Source: Phymorhynchus buccinoides (Eukaryota > Mollusca > Gastropoda > Neogastropoda > Raphitomidae). Taken from it: a stretch of DNA of 64,000 bases. Below the pieces are notes generated by a model. That model did not search any database and was not told the origin of the DNA. It saw nothing but the letters and a program-made list of their open reading frames with translations. The stretch lies in NCBI GenBank assembly GCA_017654935.2, contig CM065693.1, positions 13,436,326 to 13,500,325 on the forward strand, given 5' to 3'. This document shows positions 1-12,400 of this stretch, in pieces. The stretch's first letter is position 1, and each line of letters opens with the position of its first letter. Made by a program: the position numbers and the translations under genes.

Positions 1-41
1 ATATCGATCTAATGAGTTATTGAATGCATTTAGTGACGATG

Positions 42-97
42 GTGGTGAATTTGAATTTTACGTCCTCTCGACCTGGGAAGGCACATATGGGACATAA
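42..97 (-). mobile_element. 5'-truncated SINE tail with target-site duplication (family D)
   Basis: About 56 bp matching the 3' end of a SINE family also present at 39670, 43044, 43473 and 63899 (shared words 'catatgggaca' and 'acgtcctctcg'). It is bracketed by a 14-bp direct repeat, atttagtgacgatg, at 28-41 and 98-111. I read it as a heavily 5'-truncated retroposition in reverse orientation. Confidence 0.6.
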
Positions 98-643
98 ATT
101 TAGTGACGATGCATTTACTGGATCGTTTGGAAGGTTATTCCATGCGTTAGTAGCACGATTAGTGAAAAGGTTTGTGCAAGTTTAGTGTTAGTATTTTTGG
201 GGGGAATAGTTTAAAAGTATGATGGCGGGTTCTTTCATCTTCACACAGAGTTAGTAATTGTTTTGTGGTAGTATAGTCATAATGCCCATGGATAATTTTG
301 TATACTTCTATAAGTAAGTAAGTCTTTCCTGATAACAGTAACTCATATTGTTGGTGCCCTGAATTTTCTTTGTGAACCTTTTCTGTACCCCTTCAACTAA
401 ATCTATATTCTTTCTTAGGTGTGGGCTCCACACAAAACTAAAATTCAATTAAAACAAATTCGTCGGAAACCCCCTTAACCAACAATATGATCCGCCCCTA
501 TTTAGACTAGAGTTGAACTTTGTCCCCACGAGAAAGTATTGTTCCGTTCGTTTCCTTCAGACGTTTCACTGGAACATAACCAAATTTCCCTGTACTGGCC
601 TTGGGTGAACTCAAACCTCAAGGCCACACGAGACAAACACAGC

Positions 644-783
644 ATGGCCGCTGCAGACATCGCGGTGATTGGAGGAGGTATCATCGGCTGCTCCGTGTTC
701 TTTGAGCTTGATCGACAAGGCTTCAGCTGCGTTTTGTTGGAGAAAAATGACAGTCTTATGTCAGAAGCCAGCAGTGGAAACAG
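644..783 (+). CDS. GlpA-like gene, exon 1 (start codon, FAD-binding motif)
   Basis: I chose the ATG at 644 because it opens directly into MAAADIAVIGGGIIGC, where this family normally begins. The same frame is open back to 539, but that upstream part has no family resemblance and is probably 5' UTR. The exon ends AACAG|GTGATT with two bases of an AGT codon, completed by exon 2. Confidence 0.88.
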
Positions 784-2032
784 GTGATTTATTTTATGCC
801 CAAAACGCATACGTATGAAATCACATGACCACCATCAAAACGCATACGTTTGTGACCATGACCATGATTGAAAACGAAAGTTGACTCACAATTTCCTTTT
901 CTAACTTTCCTTCCCATTAATTTTTTGCACTCCCAGTTTTTGAGAACGGGAAGACATTACAATGGGGTCGAGGGCTTTCTCTGTGAGTGTGCGTGGGTGT
1001 ATGGCATCCAGGGGAAGCTCATTGACTGGATCAAAGACTTCCTCAGCAACAGAAGGCAGGCAGTTGTCAATGGCGTCAGCTCCGCACAGATTGATGTATG
1101 CTCAGGAGTGCCTCAGGGATCCGTTCTTGGGCCTTGCCTTTTTCTAGCCTACATTAATGATTTGCCGGAAAGATTGACATCACCAGCCCGTCTCTTTGCG
1201 GATGACACAGCAGTGTACAGAGTGGTAGCGGCGCCCCAGGACCATGAACAGCTGCAGCATGACCTCCATCAGCTTGCTGAGTGGGAGAAGAGCTGGGACA
1301 TGGTGTTCCATCCTGTAAAATGCACCACCTTACCTGTCACCAGAAAGAGGCAGATGCAAGAAAGCAGGTATGTGCTCCATGGCCACTTGCTTGAAACTAT
1401 GGACTCTGCGAAATACCTGGGAGTCACCATCAGTAGAGACCTGAACTGGAAAAAACACATTCAAATCATCTCCTCAAGGGCCAATAGGACCCTAGGGTTT
1501 TTTAGAAGCAACCTGAAAATCAGTTCCCAGACCAGAGAAAGAGCATACAAGACATTTGTACATCCCATATTGGAATATGCTTCCACAGTATGGGACCCTC
1601 ACCAGCAACAGGACATCGACAGGCTCGAAGCAGTGCAACGGCGAGCAGCAAGATTCGTACTTCGCTGCTTCAGAAACGCATCAAGCGTGTCATATATGCT
1701 CGAGCAACTGAAGTGGCCCTCACTGCAACAAAGAAGAGAAACAGCAAGAGTTGTCATGATGTATAAACTCCATCACGAACTCGTTTCCATGAAGACCATG
1801 AAAGACAAACTGACCCCGGCACCACAACGCCAGCGTCGAGCCCACACCAAGCAGCTGGCCCAGATCTACTGTCGCACACAATACAGACAGGCCAGTTTCC
1901 TGCCACGCACCATCAAGGCATGGAACAACCTCCCGGAGCAGGCTGTTGAGGCGGGGACCTTGGGCACCTTCGTGTCCTGGGTCTCCAAATCACAATAACT
2001 TTACCCCACCCCACCTCTCTCTGTCTCTCTTT

Positions 2033-2066
<34 letters not shown>

Positions 2067-2497
2067 TTTTTTCCCCTTTTTCCCAGTGGCGCGGCATCAT
2101 GTTGGGGCCCGATTAGCGGGACCTGGCTGGCTGGGTAGGCAGCAAGTAGGCAGCACCTAAACTGCGGTATTAATGTTCATTAAAAAATTGGTAGAATTGT
2201 TCATGATATTATGGTAATGATGGAGGTAATCACCATAATGTCAATTTGCTTAATATATAAAAAAAATCAAATCGATTTCAAGTTTAGGTTTGTTATCAAA
2301 GTACATCTTTGACCGGAAGTTTTGCTATGCAATCAATCAATCAATCAATATTTTTGTTGTCCATTTTACAGGAAATTCTTTTTGCAGCAATAAAACAATC
2401 AACAAAACAACACAATAAAGACAGAGGCATAGTTTACAGAAAAGACAAAAAATGAAATATGCAACTGTTTTAAACACTGCGCACATACAATTCTTGG

Positions 2498-2531
<34 letters not shown>

Positions 2532-3018
2532 CACACACATCATGTGCACACATGCAACCATTTAACTACCCATCCATCTAACTTATACATATATACACAT
2601 GTTTACACATACATACAAACATACAACTTATGTTCACAAATTATATATCATACAAATATCTTAGTCTATGTGCATACATTCGTAATACAACATTACATAT
2701 CTACATGCATACACAAACATACATAGATAGGCCTGCATAGATACAATTGCTGTAGAATGTGTTTCTGTTCTCTATGGTTTCAGTGGCATGCTGCATACTG
2801 GTTTCGATGCCCCGGCAAACAGTTTAGAGCTTCACTGCATCAAGAAGTGTGTGCAGAGAGTGTTTGGCACTTTTGACGCCCTTGGTGTGCCATACAAGCA
2901 AAATGGATCAGTCATGGTGGCTTGGAACCCAGATCAGGTTGCATTAAATAGATCTAAAAACATGTGTTTATTCAGTGTGATTCACAGGCACAGACACACA
3001 CACACACATGGAGACACA

Positions 3019-3111
<93 letters not shown>

Positions 3112-3407
3112 GCGCGCGCACGCACGCACGCACGGAAGTGCCATGCTGCATCCATGGTGCTGTTTCCTTGGGAAAGACACTTTTTTCCTATTTCTGAGTC
3201 CTTCAGATGAGACTTAAAAACTGAGGTACTGTGTGCGAGCGCATACAAAAGATCTTGCGCACACATTAAAGCCCATTCGACTATTCAGTAGGAGTAGGAG
3301 TATGCTGTGTTGTGCCGGTGGGATGGATGACACGAACTCACATAGCATGCAAAAATAAGTGGTGCTGCACTAGCAGCGACATGCTCTCCAGGTGGGAGCA
3401 ACGCGAA

Positions 3408-3443
<36 letters not shown>

Positions 3444-6400
3444 GCGCAAAAATAATACTTAAAAAACATACTACAGTGGTCGCCGCTTTATAAAGCCATT
3501 TTGGGACCGACGAAAAATGGCTTTAATAAACGGCGGATTTAATAACCGGCGGTCCAGGATTACGTCATTTTCGAACTTTTTTTTTTTTGCTTCTCTTTTG
3601 TTTACGTCAGTCACACTTTCACACTTTCTTTCGTCATTTACACTTGCTTGAATCTAAACACAACTTCACAAGGCCTTTTAAATGATGTTGAACTTTTGTT
3701 TTGGTTTTTATTGACTGACATTCTTTTCTAAACTCAGTTACTTCGTGATACATGTGAGCGTGCACGTAAATATGTCTTGAGTGACACAAGTGACATATCT
3801 TCACGCCAAAAAAAAAGATAAAAGAAAAGAAAAAAGAACAAAATCGTGTGAGTTTTAGTCACAAACTATGTGATTTCTCTGAGATAAGCGGCGGGGTGGT
3901 TTTATTAAGCGGCTTTTTTAAATACATTACATATAGTGAAAAATCTGGACCATAAGAAATCGGTTTTAATAAGCGGCTGGCTCTATTAACCGCGGTTTTA
4001 TAAAGCGGCGACCACTGTACTACTAATACTACTTTCTGCCATTTAACCCTAGTGTTTCCATCGCAATTCTAAGGTGTCCAAGCTGGAGGAGATACGGACG
4101 TCCTCACTGTTGAAAGGCGTGGACAAGGTGTAGCTAGGGGATAGTTCCTTTTAACTGTCACTGCTGTTTCGGGAGGAACATTTAGTTTATGTATATTTTG
4201 AGAAGTTTTTTTTCAAGCCAACTTTAGATTACCATGAGTAACTTTTCATAAATAACAGTCACGAATATGTTGTAGCATATGACTAAATTACTTGTATTCA
4301 GTGGATATTGCTAGATTTTCACTCATGGGCAATCTTATTCATGCTTGCGATACTAAGTGTATTATTCAAGAACATTTTCCACTAAATATGTTGCATGACA
4401 CTGCTCAACAAAAATAAGTTTTTACCTTAAATCTGATGGAAGAAATATATTGAAAATCCAACGAAGAACATAGAGCCAAAATAGTAGCGCAAACGGATGC
4501 TTGGTGCAGTTTTTATCTAAGATTTATAGAGTCAGTCTTTTAACTAAACAGCTTGATTTGTGTGGGACGGAACAGCTGTGCTGTTACAGTGGAACCTCCC
4601 TTATAAGACCTCCCATTATATTAACCCTTTCACCGCCAAAGTCGCATTTTAGCACCATAGTCATTTAACACCTATGTCACTAAAAGGCATCAAATTGGGG
4701 TCCATTATCCAAAGACCCTATGGTCTTAGTTTGGTGAAGTAAGGATGGACCTTATTTTATATATGCCACAGAAGAATCCCCAATACTACAGATGGATTTT
4801 GTTCTCTACCCAGGTAAATTAAATGGATCATTTTGGCTGAAATATGGCTGGCGGTGAAAGGGTTAAGACTCCCTCCCATGTAAGACCTACTTCTCTGAGA
4901 CATTGCCCTTGTTTGTAAGTATTAAAATTACCCCCCTTGTAAGACCCCTCCCTTATAAGACCTCATTTTGGATGTTTTTTTGCAGGTCTTATAAGGGAGG
5001 TTCCACTGTACTAAAAATATAATACTACTTTCTGCCATTTAACCCCAATGTGTCTATCGCAATTCGAAGGTGTCCAAGCTGGAGGAGATAAGACATCATC
5101 ACTGTCAAAAGGCGTGGACAAAGTGTTCCGTCTATCGCTGGAGGATAGTTCCTTTTGACGTTTACTATAAACAAAATACTACTACAGTGGAACTTCCCTT
5201 ATAAGACCTTCAAAAATTATCCAAAATGAGGTCTTACAAGGGAGGGGTATTATAAGGGAGGTAATTTTAATACTTACAAAAAAGGGCAATGTTTCAGAGA
5301 GGTAGGTCTTATGTGGGAGGGAGTCTTGTAATGGGAGGTCTTATAAGGGAGGTTCCACTGTACTTTCTGCCATTTAACCCTAGTGTGTCTATGGCAATTC
5401 TAAGGTGTCCAAGCTGGAGGAGATAAGGACGTCCTCACTGTCGAAAGGCGTGGACAAGGTGTTCCACCTCCCACTGGAGGATCTGTACCGCAGGGAGCCC
5501 CAGCTAAGTGGTGACGCCCTGGGAGCTCTGTGGATCCCTGAGGAGACTGTGCTGGAGCCCTGTGTCTATGGGCTCCTGCTGGCACACCACGCCAGGAAGC
5601 AGGGAAACAAGGTACTGTGATTTGTGATATTTTTAATAATGAGGCAATGCAGTCCCCATTAGCACACCGCTCAAATGCCAACGTCGGCAATTGGTCGTAT
5701 ATATGACGGTCGGCAATGCGACCATTAGCCACCATACTGCCAACCATGGCCGACCATTTCCCGACCAGCCGACGTCGGCCCAACGTTGGCCCACGGTCAG
5801 CATGCTATCTGGGGTGCTAAAGGTCAAATCTATTCTATCATCCTTACCATTCCACTACAAAGTGCATATTTGTACAAGATTAGCTTGGAAGACAGAAATA
5901 AAACCAAGAGTGTCTTACTACCACAACTCCCAATCCAGGTAACTTCCGGCCAAGCAGACTACTCACTTTCTTTCAAGCTAGCATGGAAGGCAGGTTTGTT
6001 TTTCTGTTTCTCCAGGAATTTTGTCTCCTGCTTTCAGCTTAATGAGTGTCTTTTGTTTTCCTTTGGTTTTCTTTGTGTTGCTTTGCTACTTGGGTAAGTT
6101 CGTTCGGCCTCCCCCCTTTTTTGGTTGTAATCTTTGTGAAGATTTCGGGCCTGTTGGTCAAAAGGTGGGCGTGGCTTCTGGCTTCGGGTTTCGCGTTTTG
6201 GAATCTACTCCTTCTTTAGAAGGTTGTAGATTCTTCGGCGTTAGTTAGCAAACCTTCAAGTAGTTCAACTAAGGAACCTCAGCCTTCTCCTCCCAGGGAT
6301 GACAAAGACCGTTTTCTAATCTAGTCCTTCAGGAAAGTCTTTGTCCAAGTCAAATATCGGTCAAGAAGTTCGAGTAAGTCTCTTTCTTCGCGTTCGGTTC

Positions 6401-9400
6401 AAGTTACAAAGCAAGTGGTGTCGGAATTGCTGGCTCATTTGCGTTCTACGGGCGAATAGTCTTCGGCCATGCCGTTCTCCTTCTCCCAAGTGGATTCGGC
6501 TGGTTTGGTCCAGCACATTTCGGTGGATGTTTCTCATGTTGTTGGGTGTTTTGGACGTTGACCCGGCCTTTTCAACGGTTGGTCTTCCACTCCAGGATTC
6601 GTTGTCCGTTGAAGATCTCTCACGGATGGAGCTGCAAACCGGCATCCGGGTTTTTCCCGAACAAGGTCAGTACGGCTCTTCTAGCCAAGCTAGCTCCCGT
6701 ACCCCATTGGTTCCTGGCGTTCATGATACCGCACGGGCACTTCCGGTTCTGGAAGAAGAAGCTGCGAAGAAACCGGTGGTGCTGTCCGACTTGTCTTACA
6801 GAGCTATAGACAACCGGGCGGTACCCACCGATGCCACCATTACGCCTGGTGATGCCGGCCGAAAAACGGACGATGCCGCTAATGGGGGTAGCTTCCCTGG
6901 CGACGGCAGCCTCGGTGCCTTAGGCACCGGGCCGGCATCCGCACCCGGGGTTCTCCGGAGCGGACCGGCCACGGCAACATGGTCTCGCGGGTCCACCACG
7001 GGCACGGCGGCTACGGCCTCTCCCGTGGGTGGTCCCTGGCGACGGCAGCCTCGGTGCCTTGGGCACCGGGCCGGCATCCGCACCCGGGGTTCTCCGGAGC
7101 GGACCGGCCACGGCGACATGGTCTCGCGGGTCCACCACGGGCACGGCGGCTACGGCCTCTCCCGTGGGTGGTCCCTGGCGACGGCAGCCTCGGTGCCTTA
7201 GGCACCGGGCCGGCATCCGCACCCGGGGTTCTCCGGAGCGGACCGGCCACGGCGACATGGTCTCGCGGGTCCACCACGGTCACGGCGGCTACGGCCTCTC
7301 CCGTGGGTAGTCCCCAGACCCAGGGCCGTACGACGGCGGGCAGTCAGTCCATGGGACGTTTGCCTCAGCCCGTACCGGTCACGCCCGTTACCGCTGGTAT
7401 GGTTCTTCAGCGGACCTACTCTCACCAGGAGGTTATGGACCTTTTGTCGGGTTGTTCTTCCTTCGGTCAGTCAGCTCAACCAGCGGCGTCAGTTACGACT
7501 TCGGGTCACACGGTGGATTCTATGGAAGAGGTTTTTTCAGATCCTTCTGTTTCTGTCATTCAAGGGTATCTGGCGGCCTTGCAGCCTTACTGCGCTCCTT
7601 CTTTCACGGTTGCAACCGAGAGTTGTTCAACCGTACCCTTGTTGTCTTCCTTCTGAACGAATTTTTGCGGGGGCAACGGCCCCGGCTTCGCCGTTCTTTC
7701 GAATGATGTCTGTTCTGGCAGGCATGGTTTCTTCTGATTACAACCATGAGTTGTTCAACCAGTTGTCTCGTTCACCCGTTCCAGTAATCCTTTTTGGTCT
7801 GGTTCCGTCCCGATCGAACTATACTGTCCGGCTAACATGATCTTCCATGCCCAGCCGTCAGCTCAGTTGTTTGACTGGGTGGCGTTGAAATGGGTTAAGT
7901 CTACGTCACGTTTGCACACTGTTTCGCCTTTTGTCTACATGTTTTCCTTTTCGGTGGGGACATTTCCGCGTCATCTGGTTAGATTTGACGTCATGCGATA
8001 GCAACTATGTTGCTGTTTCGGTCTGTCCCTACGTCAGAGGTAGTTTTTTATTTTTACCTTCCAACGGTCTTAGCATGTAGAGTTGGTTACGACTTCTCAG
8101 TTTGCTAGTTCAGAGGTTGAATCTGCTGTTTTGCGGATTCTCATCTTAATCATTTAGTACTAGCTGTCTCTTCCCGTCATCGATCCTTTGCTTGCCCATT
8201 CTGAACAAGTCTTGTCCAAATGTGGGCCATTTTGTTTTTGACTCAGACTCGCCACTTCGATTTTTCTGGTTCGAAAGGGCGTAGCAGCGTGTGGTGGCCC
8301 GGTCCGGCCACTCATAGTCCGTTTTGTATCGGCCTTGGCTGCTCTAGGTGACTCCATGCGGAGTTTGTCATCTCCTGGCTGCTTTTCCAGGATGTTGTCT
8401 CGGTGGAGTCCACTCAGGTTCTGCCCCAGGATGATGCTTTCGGTACCCTTCTGTCTCGTGGGTGCCGATTCTTTTCTCCGCCTGCAGATCCTCTTCGCTT
8501 TCAGATCTTGGACGCAGAGGTCAAGTCCCTTCTGGACAAGGGTGCTGTGATTCCAGTACCCAACCCAGGCCCGGGTTTCTACTCGCGCATGTTCACTGTA
8601 CCAAAGAAGAACTGTGAGTTCCGTCCAGTGCTGGACTTGTCTCCTCTCAATGCTTTTCTACGCCCCATGGCGTTCAGAATGGAGACGGCTGCTTCGGTTC
8701 ACAACTTCATCCAGCCGGGGGATTGGGCGACTTCCATAGACCTCAAGGATGCCTTTTTCCATATTTCGATCCACCCAGATCGAAGGCATCTCTTGAGGTT
8801 CGTATGGGGGAACACGACTTATCAGTTCGTAGCCCTTCCCTCCGGGCTCTCTCTGGCCCCTTGGATTTTCACCATGGTGGTCAGGGAGTTCGTCGGCGTG
8901 GCCGGGTCCAGAGGGATCCGGCTCAAGGTGTACCTGGACGGCTGGCTCACCTCGGCTCAGTCCAGGGACCGGTGCCAGGAACACACTTCGGAGCTCCAGG
9001 ACCTGTCCGTCCAGGTTGGTTTTCAACATGAACGTCAAAAAGTCGGATTAGACTCCGGCCCAGGAATTCAAATTTCTGGGGATGGTCTTCAATACCCAGA
9101 CGTTCACGGTCTGTCCGTCTCCGGATCAGATCCAGTCCATTCAGTCCTTTCGGGAAAGTGTTCTGTTGGCAGGTTCAGCAACGGTTCGTCAACTTCTCAA
9201 GTTGCTGGGCATCATGGAGTCTTTGGCAGACCTCTTGCCTCTGGGACGTCTGCACAGGCGTCCGTTACAACGAAAGTGTGCGGAACTCAGGGTTTCTCAT
9301 CTTCCTCTGGAATCTCAGATTGTTTTGGGCTCGTGGTTTCGCGGCTCAGTTCTCCAGTGGTTGGATCCGGTTTGGCTGGGGTCCTCTGTTCCCAGTCGGC

Positions 9401-12400
9401 CTCTCCACCATCAAGAATTCCTTTTCACGGATGCATCAAAGGAAGGTTGGGGGGCTCATCTGGACCGGTGAGAGGTTTCGGGGTTGTGGTCCAAGCAGAT
9501 TCGTCTCTCCACATCAATTTTCTGGAGATGGAGGCGGTTTCGCTCGCGCTCAAAGCGCTACTTCCCCTGCTACGAGGCAAGTGGGTCACAGTTTGTGGCG
9601 ACAACTCCACTTGCCTCTCGTACCTTCGGCGTCAGGGGGGCACGAAATCGTCTTCACTCTCCAGGAAGGCAGGGGAGATCCTGCTTTGGACTGCACAGAA
9701 TTCCATTCTTCTAACCGTGGAGTTCTTTCCCGGGAAGTTGAATGTTCTCGCCGACCAGCTGGGCCGTTCCAACCAGGTGATTGCAACGGAGTGGACTCTC
9801 GTCCATCAGGTCCTTCAACCCATTTGGTCAATGTGGGGAAACCCACACATCGACTTGTTTGCAACTCGCTTCAGCCGGCGTCTTCCGCTTTTCGTCTCCC
9901 CGTTGGCAGATCCCTTGGCATGGGCAAGAAATGCCTTCAGTCTCCAGTGGACGGGTCTGTGGGCCTACGCCTACCCATCCACAGCTCTTCTTCCAAAGGT
10001 GTTGGAAAGGTGTGCTCGGGAGCGTCCTGCTCTGATCCTCATAGCGTCAGGATGGGAAACTGTCCGTTGTTCCCCGAGCTGTTAGCTCTCACCCACGTTC
10101 CGGGTGTTCCCCTCCAGTTGTCACCAAGTCACTTGTTCAACCGCGGACAGGCGTTCCACATCGAAATCCTGCCGTCCTTCACCTGACCGCTTGGCTACTT
10201 TGCGGTCAGGATTGCGGTCACAGGGTCTGAAAGGTGAAACCTTTGAAGTGATTCTTCAATCCCGTCGTCAAAGCATGAATACCTTGTTTTCCTTGCGTTG
10301 GACCTCTTGGTTCAATTTCTGTTCTATGAGTCTTTTTCTCCTTTGCACCCGACTGGTGCTCAGTTTGTTTTCTTTTCGTCTCATTTGCATAATGAGAAGG
10401 GCCTCTTGGACCAAACTTGTCAGGTTATAAGTCGGCAGTTAGCACTATTTCGATTGCTACTGGTCGTCAACCTTCCTTTGCTTCTTCTGTCTTGGTTTCC
10501 CATTTTTTGGATGGTTTGCGTAATAAGTCGATTCGCCCAACCATCAGACTTCCGCTATGGGACGTTTTTTCTTGTGCTTCACTTTCTCAGGTCAGAATGT
10601 GAACCGCTTTCTTCGTTATCTTTTAAGCTTCTTTCTGTTATAACGCTTTTCCTCGTTAGTCTTGCCTTAGCGAGACGTGTGAGTGGTATCCACGCTCTTA
10701 GCGGTTTAGTTAATGATTATGAATTCGCGGAGGATGGTTCCTCGATCTCCCTGGCTTTTCTACCGGAATTCCGTGCGAAAAATCAATCGGCTCAGCAAGC
10801 TTCTCCGTTGGTTGTTATCGAAAGTCTCTCTAACATCCTCGCTCCGGACGATGAGGAAAATGTCTTGTGTCCGGTTCGCTGTTTGCGGGCATTTCTCCTT
10901 CGTTCAGTCTCGTTCCGTAGCCAGAAACGCCGCCTTTTCATTTCTTTGAATTCCAACTATTCAAATGATATCCGTAAGGCCACTTTGGCTCGCTGGTTAG
11001 TCGAGTTGATTCGACTAGCCTACTCCCACGCCGATCGTTCTGCGCCCCCAGGTATACGGGCTCACGAAGTTAGGGCTATTAGCACCTCACTAGTCTTGGT
11101 CAGGGGTGTTCCAGTCCCTTCCTTATGTCCTCCGCCTTCTGGAAGTCGGAGACTACATTTACCTCTTTCTGCCTGCGCGAGTTTTCTACTCTCCGGCAGG
11201 ACAACACGTTTGGCATTCGACGTGCTGTGTTGTCCTCCAAGACGGTGTCCTTTTGAGGTTTGACTTATTGTCTGTTTGTTTTTATAGACTTATGTCTTTT
11301 GGGGGATATGTAAACATGATTTGCTGTTTTACCTTCTTATTTTAGATGGTATGTGTGTGTTTATGTGGTATCTCTGTCATGGTTTGTTCCATGGTTCTCA
11401 GAGTAGTGCTTAACCATTACCCACCTCCTTGTTGGTAATCATGCACTTTGTAGTGGAATGGTAAGGATGATAGAATAGATTGAGGAATTTTTATTAATTC
11501 TACTATCTATTTTATCTATATACTTACCATTCCACTACATTTAATTGACCCACCCACCTCCCTCCTAATGGTTTTTGAACGTGTACCTTCCCTTTTTATT
11601 AGATGCTTGCTTTCAAGAAAGTGAGTAGTCTGCTTGGCCGGAAGTTACCTGGATTGGGAGTTGTGGTAGTAAGACACTCTTGGTTTTATTTCTGTCTTCC
11701 AAGCTAATCTTGTACAAATATGCACTTTGTAGTGGAATGGTAAGTATATAGATAAAATAGATAGTAGAATTAATAAAAATTCCTCAATCTCTGTTTTTTG
11801 TTAGCTTTTTTTTTGTATTATGCATTTGACGACTCCAATTTTTCAGTGGAAGGAAAGCATTAAGATAAGACACTAAGCAGTTGAGAAAGGCATATAAAAC
11901 CAGAGAGAAGTAGATTAGGATACTATGAAGCTAGGAGATTCAAAAATTATACACAGAACAAAAGTGGATCATTTTCCATTTTAAGGGTGCATGTATATGT
12001 CTTTTAAAAGAGAGAAATAGGTGAAATTTTGATGGTTATGCCAAGTATTTGCATCCATAAATTGTGAAAAGACAATGAACATGTTTTTAAAATTGCAAAT
12101 TACCCCACAAGTAGATTGTCGAGTACTGTAATTGTTCGATACAGCAAGCTTCAGTTGTAATTTGTGTAACTTTTAAGTTCTAGGGCACACACACATTATA
12201 TCCGCAATCTGCAAGTTCCGTGCAAAAATCCTATACACTTAAATAAGCGGATGGGATTGCACATGGGTTTTCGCGTGAAATATGCACACTCTTTCATATT
12301 TCTTATAATTTACAGACTTTTATTTTGGTGTGAATTGCGCATGGGTTTTCGCACAAAACTTGCATGTACGTGTGCATGTGCCCTTATTCGACTATTTTTT

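Larger units (their letters stand above)
5827..11790 (+). mobile_element. DIRS-type tyrosine-recombinase retrotransposon, structurally complete, coding regions mutated
   Basis: About 6 kb with the diagnostic DIRS architecture. A left inverted terminal repeat (5827-5985) and a right one (11604-11790) enclose a gag-like region, an RT/RNase H region and a tyrosine recombinase region. An internal complementary region (11442-11545) joins sequences complementary to both outer ends. No LTRs or integrase are present, as expected for DIRS elements, which are thought to replicate through a circular intermediate and integrate by tyrosine recombinase. The coding regions carry frameshifts, stops and substitutions at catalytic residues, so this copy should be immobile. 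It lies in intron 3 of the GlpA-like gene in the same orientation. Confidence 0.93.

Noticed and set aside
644..783. Identification of the first gene as L-2-hydroxyglutarate dehydrogenase
   Set aside because: Same fold, but the exon 2 and exon 5 signatures fit the GlpA-like glycerol-3-phosphate dehydrogenase group better; kept only as an alternative.
2788..3266. Frames of up to 140 residues across 2788-3266 on both strands
   Set aside because: Only 2784-2937 is exon; the rest is the CA/CG microsatellite, giving His-Thr or Cys-Val runs.
6796..7425. Several minus-strand Pro/Arg-rich frames
   Set aside because: Antisense shadows of the GC-rich 139-bp repeat inside the DIRS gag-like region.
9158..10186. 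A second 342-residue frame overlapping the DIRS pol region
   Set aside because: Its translation lacks RT or RNase H motifs; it is a shadow of the pol frames.
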